From contig PWSL01000456.1 in assembly GCA_003563255.1 (NCBI GenBank), positions 1 through 16,749 on the forward strand: DNA of 16,749 bases, in the 5' to 3' direction. Position 1 is the first letter of the stretch. The number at the start of each line of letters is the position of its first letter. The position numbers and the translations under genes were made by a program. Shown in pieces: positions 6,210 through 13,488 of this stretch. The stretch is from Desulfonatronospira sp. GTDB lineage: Bacteria; Desulfobacterota; Desulfovibrionia; Desulfovibrionales; Desulfonatronovibrionaceae. The notes under the pieces are model-generated. The model was given only the letters and a program-made list of their open reading frames with translations. It searched no databases and was not told the DNA's origin.

Positions 6210-9200
6210 CTATCGCTGCCACGATTTATTCAACTCGGCTGCTGCCTCCTGCAGTTTCCGGAATTCGTCTTCCAGAGTAGACATCAAGGTCCCGGCCCTG
6301 TCCAGCTGTCCATTGCTGCAGGCTTTCTCCAGCTTCAGTGCAACGACGCTCACAGTCTCGGCACCTATAGTACCTGAAGAACCCTTTAACCTGTGGGCAT
6401 GAACCCTGGCCTCATCAAGATCATTTTGTTGAAGATATCCAGCAAGAGTCTTAATTTCTTCAGTGGTATCCTTCAAAAAAATGCAAACCATCTCCTCCGC
6501 GAACTCTTTATCGCCCGACATTCTGCTCAACAGCTCCTTTTGGTTCAGGATCAGGGGGATTCTGCTGTCAGAATCTTTATCTTGATGGACATAATACAGT
6601 GCATCAGCTTCCCTTGCAATACAGTCTTTTTCCGACTGCAGGACAGTACATTCCTCTGCCTGTGATCCACTGTTTCTGTCCATGCTTTCTGCATGGAACG
6701 GCAGCCATTTGTCCAGGGCTTCCGCCATGCTGCCTGGATTAACCGGCTTGGCCAGATAATCGTCCATGCCGGCCTGCAGGCATTTTTCCCGGTCCCCGAG
6801 CATGGCCCCTGCAGTCAGGGCTATGATAGGTATTCTTAACCGGGCGGCACTCCCTGCATCCATACTCCCGATTACTTCTTCAGCAGCACGAATGCGCCTC
6901 GTGGCTTCAATTCCGTCAACCTGGGGCATCTGCACATCCATGAGCACCAGGTCATAAGGGATGGACTCCAGTGCTTTCAGAGCTTCGAGGCCGTTGGCCA
7001 CAGCATCGGCGTTCACTCCCATATTTCTGAGCATGGCCAGAGCTACCTGCTGGTTGGTGATATTGTCCTCGGCCAGTAATACCCGGGCCTTTCTTCCGGA
7101 CAGATCAGGAATATTCTGTCTGGCTTTTTCCCGGGCCCGATGTCGAGTAATTATTTGTGCTTCAGGGGAGGGGCTCCTGGACACAGCCATGGCCAGACAG
7201 TCGTGCAGCTCCCGGTGCAGAACCGGCTTGGTCAGGCAGGCACAGAAGCCTGCTTCCTTCAGACGTCCTGCATCACCGCGAAGGCCCAGTGAAGTCATCA
7301 TGACCAGCTGCAAATCTTTTGTTTTCGGATCGCTGCTTATGGCACTGCCCAGGGTCTCGCCGTCCATGCCCGGCATCTGCATATCCAGAATTGCCAGCTG
7401 ATATGGATTATCTTCTTCCAGTGCCCTGTATATGAAACCCAGAGCGGAAGGTCCGTCTGGAGCCTCATCCGGTCTCATGCCCCAGGACCTGAGCCTGGTC
7501 ATGAGAACTTCGCGGTTGGTGGGGTTGTCATCCACTACCAGAACTCTAATATCCTGTAGATCAGCCGGCACAGGCGGTTCAGGCTCATCTGGCTGCAAAA
7601 CCTGCATACAGACCGTAAACCAGAAAGTTGCACCTGCACCCTCCCGGCTTTCCACTCCTATTTTCCCGCCCATCATCATGGCCAGCTGCCTGGATATGGC
7701 CAGTCCAAGTCCTGTTCCGCCGAATTCCCTGGTCACTGAGGCATCCACCTGGGAAAAGCTCTCGAACAGCAGCCCCTGCTTGTCCTCCGGGATGCCGATG
7801 CCGGTGTCGCGGATCGTGAATAAAAGCTCCACAGTCAGGGGGTCACACTGTTGAGCTGTAATGTCTGGTTCATGAGACAGGCGGTTCGCCGGTTGATCAC
7901 TGACCTCTGACCTCTGATCTCCGACCTCTGATTTTGACACCCTGACCACCACCTCGCCCTGCTCAGTGAATTTCACCGCGTTTCCAGCCAGATTGGTCAG
8001 GATCTGACGCAGTCGTCCGGGGTCGCCGGTGAGTCGGTCCGGGACGTCCGGGTCCGCGCTACAGATGAATTCCAGGCCCTTTTCATCGGCCTTGAAGGCC
8101 ATCATGCCCGCAAAATCATCCAGCATGGTCCGCAGATCAAAATCCAGACTCTCCAGTTCCAGCTTTCCGGATTCGATCTTGGAAAAGTCCAGGATATCAT
8201 TGATCAATGCCAGAAGGGACTCCCCGCTGGAACGCACTGTCTCAGCGTAATGCCTTTGCTCTGCATTCAAGTCGGTATCCAGCAAAAGACCGGTCATGCC
8301 TATGACGCCGTTCATGGGTGTACGGATTTCGTGGCTCATGTTGGCCAGGAATTCACTCTTGGCAATGGTGGCGGCCTCAGCCCGGGTCAGGGCCGTGTCC
8401 AGTTCCAGATTCTTCATCTCCAACTGCCCGGAGAACCGGCGCAGCTTTTCCTCGGCCTGTTTGCGCTTGGTGATGTCCGCATAGATGGCATAGCCACCCA
8501 CGATCTCATCCCGCTCCTGGACCGGGCCGCCTTTGAGTGTGACATTTTTGGGCTCACCTGACCTTGTGTACCGGACTGTGTCCAGTTCAATCTGCTCACC
8601 CCTCAATATTCGGGGGGATCCATATTCATGGACCTTTTTATATGGGTCCACCACGGTATTGATGTTCTTTCCCCGGACCTCATGCAGAGCGTATCCGAAC
8701 ATTTTCGTAAACATGTCATTGACGTTGACTATACAGTGTCCGGTATCGAAAAAGACTATTGCGTCGTTGGTATTGGTGAACAAGGACTCGAAATGTGCTT
8801 TCTGGTGTAGAAGCTCCACCTCGACCTGTTTGCGCTCGGTAACATCCAGAATAAAGCCGTCGAGAAACACGATCCTGCCGTAATCGTCAGGAATGCCCCT
8901 GCCTTTCTCGTGCACCCAGCGGATGGCTCCGTCCTTGTGACAGACCCGGTATTCAATGTCCCACGGCCTGCCTGCCGATATTGCATCTTCAATGCTTTGG
9001 GTCACGAAGTCCGTGTCGTCGCGGTGAATAACGCTTTCATAGGTTCGCACTGCATTGTGGATGAAATCACTGGCCGGGAAACCGGTCAGAAGGCTTATCA
9101 TGTTAGTCATGTAGAGCATGGTCCAGTCTTTGTCATACTTGCAGCGGAAGGTTACTCCAGGGATATTGTCCACCAGGGATTGATACTGATCCCGGGTGTG

Positions 9201-9989
9201 TTTGATTTCTTCCTCCACCCCCTTTTGCTCCGTGATGTCATCGGCCGAGCAGACAACATACTCCACTAACCCATGATGGTTGATCTTAGGGGACTTGTTG
9301 ATGAAGAGCAGGCGCTGCCGGCCTGAGGCATCAGGTACCCACTCCTCGGTGCGCACCGGTTTGCCCGTAGAAAAGACCTCGACATTGCTCCGGCGGCAGA
9401 CTTCAACAATGTCCTCAGGGAAGATGTCGTACATGTTCCTGAAGGCCAGGTCTTCGGCTTTTGCTCCGACAAAGTCCGCATGGGCTTTGTTTACGGCCCC
9501 GTAAGTATACTCACCGGTCAGGTACCAGACCTGGGTCTGGATGTTGTCCAGCAGGATACGCCGTTCCAGGGCGGCCAGTTCCAACATGTCGGTGCGAAGT
9601 TTCAAGTCCATCTGGTTGCGCACCCTGGCCCGGACAATAAGCGGATTAAAGGGTTTGGTAATGCAATCAACCGCCCCAAGTCTGAAGCACAGTTCTTCAT
9701 CCCGGTCCTGGTCCGTGGCGGTCACGAAGATCACCGGGATGCTACAGGTACGCTCATCAGCCTTGAGCCGTCGACAGACCTGGTACCCGTCCATGTCCGG
9801 CATGAGGATGTCCATCAGGATCAGGTCCGGAACCTTTTCGCCTTTTGCCAGTTCCAGGGCCCTGGGGCCATTCGAGGCCTCCAGCACATGGTAATCCTCC
9901 CGGAGCAGATTGCCCAGTGCCTGAATATTGGCCGCCTGGTCGTCTACAATCAGGACAACGGGTTTTGAGGGTTTTTGATGCTCATTCAT
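6210..9989 (-). CDS. Multidomain hybrid histidine kinase (REC-PAS3-HisKA-HATPase-REC-REC-Hpt), BarA-like
   Basis: A 1259-residue soluble phosphorelay kinase. REC1 spans about 8-125 (D16/D17, D60, K112). Three PAS/PAC units follow: about 140-255 (ends DITEQK), 265-388 (DVTERK) and 395-510 (DITKRK). The HisKA motif [11 protein letters not shown] has phosphoacceptor H553. The HATPase has N670, DTGIG at 728 and GGTGLGL at 757. REC2 spans about 813-935 (D869, K921), REC3 about 968-1095 (D1018, K1081). An Hpt domain spans about 1150-1245 with AHRLKGSSG and H1199. It therefore has a complete His-Asp-His relay but no output domain; a separate regulator must be the final target, and none is adjacent. 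No membrane segment is seen. The stretch between VVVRVSK and [10 protein letters not shown] in the ATPase domain is about 25 residues longer than usual and encodes [13 protein letters not shown] from a heptamer array. The ATG is supported by GGAG 6 nt upstream. Stop codon TAG. Confidence 0.95.
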   Translation of the reverse strand: MNEHQKPSKPVVLIVDDQAANIQALGNLLREDYHVLEASNGPRALELAKGEKVPDLILMDILMPDMDGYQVCRRLKADERTCSIPVIFVTATDQDRDEELCFRLGAVDCITKPFNPLIVRARVRNQMDLKLRTDMLELAALERRILLDNIQTQVWYLTGEYTYGAVNKAHADFVGAKAEDLAFRNMYDIFPEDIVEVCRRSNVEVFSTGKPVRTEEWVPDASGRQRLLFINKSPKINHHGLVEYVVCSADDITEQKGVEEEIKHTRDQYQSLVDNIPGVTFRCKYDKDWTMLYMTNMISLLTGFPASDFIHNAVRTYESVIHRDDTDFVTQSIEDAISAGRPWDIEYRVCHKDGAIRWVHEKGRGIPDDYGRIVFLDGFILDVTERKQVEVELLHQKAHFESLFTNTNDAIVFFDTGHCIVNVNDMFTKMFGYALHEVRGKNINTVVDPYKKVHEYGSPRILRGEQIELDTVRYTRSGEPKNVTLKGGPVQERDEIVGGYAIYADITKRKQAEEKLRRFSGQLEMKNLELDTALTRAEAATIAKSEFLANMSHEIRTPMNGVIGMTGLLLDTDLNAEQRHYAETVRSSGESLLALINDILDFSKIESGKLELESLDFDLRTMLDDFAGMMAFKADEKGLEFICSADPDVPDRLTGDPGRLRQILTNLAGNAVKFTEQGEVVVRVSKSEVGDQRSEVSDQPANRLSHEPDITAQQCDPLTVELLFTIRDTGIGIPEDKQGLLFESFSQVDASVTREFGGTGLGLAISRQLAMMMGGKIGVESREGAGATFWFTVCMQVLQPDEPEPPVPADLQDIRVLVVDDNPTNREVLMTRLRSWGMRPDEAPDGPSALGFIYRALEEDNPYQLAILDMQMPGMDGETLGSAISSDPKTKDLQLVMMTSLGLRGDAGRLKEAGFCACLTKPVLHRELHDCLAMAVSRSPSPEAQIITRHRAREKARQNIPDLSGRKARVLLAEDNITNQQVALAMLRNMGVNADAVANGLEALKALESIPYDLVLMDVQMPQVDGIEATRRIRAAEEVIGSMDAGSAARLRIPIIALTAGAMLGDREKCLQAGMDDYLAKPVNPGSMAEALDKWLPFHAESMDRNSGSQAEECTVLQSEKDCIAREADALYYVHQDKDSDSRIPLILNQKELLSRMSGDKEFAEEMVCIFLKDTTEEIKTLAGYLQQNDLDEARVHAHRLKGSSGTIGAETVSVVALKLEKACSNGQLDRAGTLMSTLEDEFRKLQEAAAELNKSWQR
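7894..7935. repeat. Heptamer array inside the kinase ATPase domain, 6 units
   Basis: Six 7-bp units: tgatcac, tgacctc, tgacctc, tgatctc, cgacctc, tgatttt. Six units make 42 bp, which preserves the reading frame. They encode, on the minus strand, roughly residues 686-699 ([13 protein letters not shown]) of the 6210-9989 protein, between the N box and the G1 box. Confidence 0.85.
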
Positions 9990-9991
9990 AT

Positions 9992-10033
9992 CCTTCTCCG
10001 ACTTCCGACCTCCGACTTCCGACCTCCGACCTT
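9992..10033. repeat. Heptamer array overlapping the kinase ribosome-binding site
   Basis: Units ccttctc, cgacttc, cgacctc, cgacttc, cgacctc, cgacctt run up to 3 bp from the ATG of the 6210-9989 kinase. Read on the minus strand, the last units supply GGAGAAGGA (9991-9999), whose GGAG is 6 nt from the start codon. A repeat unit thus provides the Shine-Dalgarno sequence. This gene has heptamers both before its start and inside its frame. Confidence 0.8.
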
Positions 10034-10053
10034 TGAAATTTTCACCAAGCGCC

Positions 10054-10119
10054 TAACGCGGTCTATGCCCGTAACCCAAAAAAATATTCTCACGCAAAGG
10101 TGCAAAGGTCGTCAAGGAA
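10054..10119 (+). repeat. Dispersed CGCAAAGG element, copy 1
   Basis: This segment matches 16185-16253 over its whole length with scattered mismatches: taacgc…gcccgtaaccca, an A-rich stretch, attctcacgcaaagg, gcaaaggtcg and caaggaa. Both copies lie upstream of minus-strand signalling genes. Intergenic CGCAAAGG-type repeats of this style occur widely in environmental bacteria; their function is not known to me. Confidence 0.65.
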
Positions 10120-10178
10120 AGATGCAAGAAAAAAGCTTCATGATTTCAAAGGGTTATATCACAAGCACACCTGAATAC

Positions 10179-10207
10179 TTGATAATCTAGAAAAATGCAG
10201 CTAGTAT
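10179..10207 (+). promoter_or_regulatory. Candidate sigma-70-type promoter for the 10253 gene
   Basis: TTGATA (10179-10184, 5 of 6 to the -35 consensus) and TAGTAT (10202-10207, 4 of 6 to the -10 consensus) are separated by 17 bp. Transcription would start near 10214, leaving a leader of about 40 nt. Pattern match only. Confidence 0.35.
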
Positions 10208-10252
10208 TGAGTGTTGTACAAGAACTTTTGACTGTCAAGCGGGAATAATAAA

Positions 10253-11791
10253 ATGAAAAAACTGCCTATCGGGATTCAGACCTTTGAGAACTTGATTCAG
10301 GAAGGGTATTATTATGTGGATAAGACCCATTTTATCCATCAATTGACCTCCCAGGGCAAATACTACTTCCTGTCCCGGCCCCGCCGGTTCGGCAAAAGCC
10401 TGCTGGTGAGCACCATCAAGGCTGCCTACCAGGGAAAGAAGGACTTGTTTCAGGGGTTGTACCTGGAGGAAAACTGGGAGTGGGACACGTCTCACCCGGT
10501 GCTGCATATCAGCTTCGGGTCCGGTGTTCTGCACAGTGTCCAGGACTTGCACATTCGTTTTACCGCTATTCTGGAAAGTCACGAACGAGAATATAACTTC
10601 ATCGTGCATGACAATGATTTGCGGGAACGATTCCTCAAGGTCATTTATACTCTGTATGAGCAGTACGGCCGGAGAGTGGTCATCCTGGTCGACGAATACG
10701 ACAAGCCCATTCTGGACAGTATTGAGAATATTGATACCGCCGTGGCCATCCGGGAGGAACTCAAGAACTACTACTCGGTGATCAAGGATGCGGATCCATA
10801 CATACAGTTTGTGCTCATTACCGGAGTGTCCAAGTTCAGCAAGGTGTCATTGTTCAGCGGTTTGAACAACCTGGAAGATATTACTCTGGATAAAAAACTT
10901 TCAACTTTATGTGGATACACTCAGGATGAACTGGAGACTGTTTTTGCTGATCTTCTGGAAGATGTGGACCTGAAACAGGTCAGACTCTGGTACAACGGCT
11001 ATAACTGGTCAGGCAGAGAGGTTTATAATCCCTTTGATATCCTGCTTTACCTCAAATCAAAAGAATTCTCCAGCTACTGGTTTGAGACCGGAACACCAAG
11101 TTTTCTCATCAAGCTTCTCTATTCAGGACAGTACTGCATACCCGACATGGAGAACCTTACCGCGGGTGAAGAGATCGTGGGCAGTTTTGATCTGGAGAAT
11201 ATTACGGCCGAAACCCTGCTTTTTCAGGCCGGATATTTAGCCATTGCCCATTTTGAGCAGATAGGGTCTTTTCGTCGTTATACCTTGACCTACCCCAATA
11301 TGGAGGTCAAATCCAGTCTGAACAACGCTATCTTGAGCACTCTAGCCCAGGACCGCCTGGCCAAGACCAGGAACCAGTCCCACCTGATAGATGCCCTGCT
11401 GTCCAATGACCTGGACAGCCTGAAAGATATTTTCCATGCCTTTTTCGCCTCAATCCCCCATGACTGGTACCGCAAGAACCAGCTGGCAGGATACGAGGCC
11501 TACTACGCATCAATCGTCTACTGCTACTTCGCCGCCCTGGGCCTGGATGTACAAGCGGAAGAGTCAACCAATAAGGGCCGCCTGGACCTGTGCATTCGTT
11601 TTCAGGGCCGTGTGTATATCATCGAATTCAAAGTGGTGGAGCTTACCGGCGAAGGCGCGACTCTGGAGCAGATCAAGTCCAGAGGATACGCTGAGAAGTT
11701 CGCAGGGCGCGAGGTGTACCTGATAGGCGTGGAATTTTCCAGTGCAGAGCGCAATGTGGTGGGGTTTGAGTGGGAGCGGGTGTCGGTATAG
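10253..11791 (+). CDS. AAA-ATPase-like / PD-(D/E)XK nuclease-fold protein
   Basis: A 512-residue protein of the family with an N-terminal AAA-ATPase-like domain and a C-terminal PD-(D/E)XK (DUF1703-type) domain. The start MKKLPIGIQTFE and the following YYYVDKTHFI are family hallmarks. The P-loop is atypical, SRPRRFGKSLL at 41-51, and the Walker B-like strand is VVILVDEYDKP at 142-152. The nuclease-fold core has D445 (GRLDL) and E458-F-K460 (IIEFK), followed by a Q473…Y479 helix (QIKSRGYAEKF), so the D-(E)XK residues are intact. The biochemical role of the family is not established; it is often present in many copies per genome and has been suggested to be mobile or defence-related. It is the only plus-strand gene, is flanked by repeat-rich spacers and has no operon partner. 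Only a weak GGGA precedes the ATG. Stop codon TAG. Confidence 0.9.
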   Translation: MKKLPIGIQTFENLIQEGYYYVDKTHFIHQLTSQGKYYFLSRPRRFGKSLLVSTIKAAYQGKKDLFQGLYLEENWEWDTSHPVLHISFGSGVLHSVQDLHIRFTAILESHEREYNFIVHDNDLRERFLKVIYTLYEQYGRRVVILVDEYDKPILDSIENIDTAVAIREELKNYYSVIKDADPYIQFVLITGVSKFSKVSLFSGLNNLEDITLDKKLSTLCGYTQDELETVFADLLEDVDLKQVRLWYNGYNWSGREVYNPFDILLYLKSKEFSSYWFETGTPSFLIKLLYSGQYCIPDMENLTAGEEIVGSFDLENITAETLLFQAGYLAIAHFEQIGSFRRYTLTYPNMEVKSSLNNAILSTLAQDRLAKTRNQSHLIDALLSNDLDSLKDIFHAFFASIPHDWYRKNQLAGYEAYYASIVYCYFAALGLDVQAEESTNKGRLDLCIRFQGRVYIIEFKVVELTGEGATLEQIKSRGYAEKFAGREVYLIGVEFSSAERNVVGFEWERVSV

Positions 11792-11826
11792 TATTGTTCT
11801 TCTGTTTAGCGCTTTGCATGTGGCAC

Positions 11827-11885
11827 GGGGACTGGCTCTTCCGGGACCCGCTTGTCCCACGAAGTAAGTGCCGGGGTGCCTGTCC
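11827..11885. repeat. Inverted repeat, GGGGACTGGCTC family, copy 2
   Basis: The left arm ggggactggctcttccgg (11827-11844) pairs imperfectly with the right arm ccggggtgcctgtcc (11871-11885). Between them lies a small perfect hairpin, gggac/gtccc (11843-11858). It is the same family as 5961-6045 and lies just downstream of the 10253-11791 gene. Confidence 0.55.
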
Positions 11886-11898
11886 ATAAACACTTCTT

Positions 11899-11922
11899 GT
11901 TCCCAGGCTCCAGCCTGGGGAC
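11899..11922. repeat. REP-like palindrome (CCCAGGCT), copy 1
   Basis: gttcccaggct, loop cc, agcctggggac: an 11-bp stem with one G-T pair. A T-tract (cttttttg) begins 6-8 nt later on the plus strand, so it might end transcription of the upstream gene. The gap makes that weak. Confidence 0.55.
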
Positions 11923-11984
11923 ATCGCTTTTTTGTAGCTCCAGACACATTTTTTTTGAAGCGGCTGGTGCCGCAAGAACTAAGC

Positions 11985-12008
11985 GTTCCCAGGCTGGAGC
12001 CTGGGAAC
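11985..12008. repeat. REP-like palindrome (CCCAGGCT), copy 2
   Basis: A perfect 11-bp-stem palindrome, gttcccaggct/agcctgggaac, with centre gg. Its centre is complementary to that of copy 1 at 11899-11922, so the pair are inverted relatives. A gcctgtcccc segment follows at 12021-12030. Confidence 0.65.
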
Positions 12009-12055
12009 GAGAGGCAAAGCGCCTGTCCCCAATTGAGACAGGTTATAAATTATTG

Positions 12056-12071
12056 AAGTTTCGCTGTAGTG
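12056..12071 (-). repeat. Dispersed CACTACAGCG motif, minus-strand copy
   Basis: Minus-strand cactacagcgaaactt, identical to 16588-16603 and differing by one base from 332-347. It lies in the convergent spacer, downstream of both neighbouring genes. Nothing else recognisable occupies 12072-12126 except a small palindrome, tgtgca/tgcaca, at 12109-12122. Confidence 0.55.
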
Positions 12072-12126
12072 ATACTAAGCGCCGAATAAAAAAACAGCCC
12101 GATATTATGTGCACATGCACAAGTAG

Positions 12127-13488
12127 TCAGACATGATCTCGTAAAGAGGCCGCCTTTTCAACCGCCTGATAGATCTTATCCAGGGTAAAGGGCTTTTCCA
12201 GCACTGCTGCTATTCTGACCTGCCCAATCCAGGACGGGGCATACTTCTTGTACTCTGAAAGCCAGATGCAGGGAACTTCTTTGTATCTGTGCAGCATTTC
12301 AAGGTTGGCTCGTTCCTGAATACCTGCGGAACATACCAGTATGTCCGGGGAATAATCCGCGGACTTAACTTTTGTCAAAATCTCCAGTTCATGTCCCTTG
12401 TCCCGGAGTACATCCTCAAGCATCATCTGCAGAGAAACGTCAGAGCACAGAAGAGCGATCTTCAGCTTTTTGATGCAGAGAGGGTCGGGAACTTCTGGTA
12501 TCATTGCAGCAAGGTCACGGCTGAGCCGGCTCACTCTTTCCAGGCCTTGCGGTTCTGCAGCAACAGCATCATAGCCCATGTCCCTGATAGCCTGCACCAG
12601 GTTTTCTGTTTCAGAAAGCAACTCGCCGAAGGACTTGTTCTCGTTTCCTTCCTGATCCTTACCGGAATCGAAAACAGAACTCTGAAGCAGGTTTATCAAT
12701 GATTTCTCCCAGAAATCCCTGGATTCCGTTACCAGATATTTGCTTCTGGGATCTGAAAAAAGCGTGTATGCGGCTTTGTACACGGCCATTGCTCCCGGCG
12801 AAGCAGGACGTTTCAGGACTGCAAGCTTTTGTTCAGCAGTTGAGGTACGGAATACCTGCTCTTCAGGAATTGTTCCTAAACTGGAAATCTCCAGCTGCAA
12901 ATATTTCTTGCAGGCTGAGGCAAAACCATTTTTAATCTTTTTGATGTTCAGCCCTTGGGGTACCTTGTTTAATAGCAGCCTGGGGGGGTGATGCAGCCCG
13001 CTTTGCTTCAGAACTTTCAGCAGGGCATACCCGTCTGTAAGCGACCCCGGTTCCGGGTTTATGATGATTATAAGCTCCTTGGCCGCCAGACAAAAGGAAA
13101 CCACCTGTCTGTTAATGCCGGGTGAGTTATCCAGCAGAACAAAATCGTATCCTTCCAGGCTTGTGAGCTTGTTAATAAACTCTTTTTTCTTGGCCTTTTC
13201 CAGGTCAGCCAGAGCAGAGAGCCCCGATCCTCCGGAAATCACGTCCAGACCTGGATAGACTGTGTTAACTGCTTCAGGCAGAGATTTGTCATTTAAAATG
13301 ACATCTTCAAGGCTCAGGCTGGGTTTAATCCCCAGGATTACATCAACATTGGACAGCCCCAGATCTACATCTATCAGGCATACCTTTTTACCCCGCACAG
13401 CCAGAGCGGCAGCCAGGTTGACCGCAATAGCGGTTTTTCCTGCCCCGCCCTTGCCGCTGGCTATTGAAATAATCCTGGTTTTTGGCAT
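12127..13488 (-). CDS. MinD/FlhG-like ATPase with C-terminal pseudo-receiver domain
   Basis: A 453-residue protein. Residues 1-250 are a ParA/MinD-type ATPase, closest in style to FlhG/MinD: deviant Walker A KGGAGKT at 13-19, DVDLGLSNVD at 40-49, and a Walker B/switch II LLDNSPGI at 118-124. A linker of about 90 residues (250-340) follows. Residues 342-446 have the alternating pattern of a receiver (KIALLCSD…SPDILVCSAGI…VLEKPFTLDKI). However, the acidic pair is replaced by C348-S349, the phosphoacceptor position is S387, and only the lysine (K432, EKPF) is kept. It should therefore not accept phosphate in the usual way and may be a docking or sensing module. The start codon overlaps the stop of the upstream HDOD kinase (TAATG, 1 nt) and has no Shine-Dalgarno of its own, so translation is probably coupled. 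No MinE, flagellar or ParB gene is in the window. It could alternatively be a receiver-like fold of other origin. Confidence 0.88.
   Translation of the reverse strand: MPKTRIISIASGKGGAGKTAIAVNLAAALAVRGKKVCLIDVDLGLSNVDVILGIKPSLSLEDVILNDKSLPEAVNTVYPGLDVISGGSGLSALADLEKAKKKEFINKLTSLEGYDFVLLDNSPGINRQVVSFCLAAKELIIIINPEPGSLTDGYALLKVLKQSGLHHPPRLLLNKVPQGLNIKKIKNGFASACKKYLQLEISSLGTIPEEQVFRTSTAEQKLAVLKRPASPGAMAVYKAAYTLFSDPRSKYLVTESRDFWEKSLINLLQSSVFDSGKDQEGNENKSFGELLSETENLVQAIRDMGYDAVAAEPQGLERVSRLSRDLAAMIPEVPDPLCIKKLKIALLCSDVSLQMMLEDVLRDKGHELEILTKVKSADYSPDILVCSAGIQERANLEMLHRYKEVPCIWLSEYKKYAPSWIGQVRIAAVLEKPFTLDKIYQAVEKAASLRDHV

Noticed and set aside
7894..7935. Heptamer arrays as a CRISPR array
   Set aside because: The units are 7 bp and contiguous with no spacers, and no cas gene is present.
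10235..10609. Minus-strand frame opposite the start of the ATPase/nuclease gene
   Set aside because: It lies antisense to the well-supported P-loop region and shows no domain of its own.
11899..11933. Intrinsic terminator for the 10253-11791 gene
   Set aside because: The hairpin is separated from the T-tract by several bases and belongs to a REP-like family found in pairs, so terminator function is not supported.
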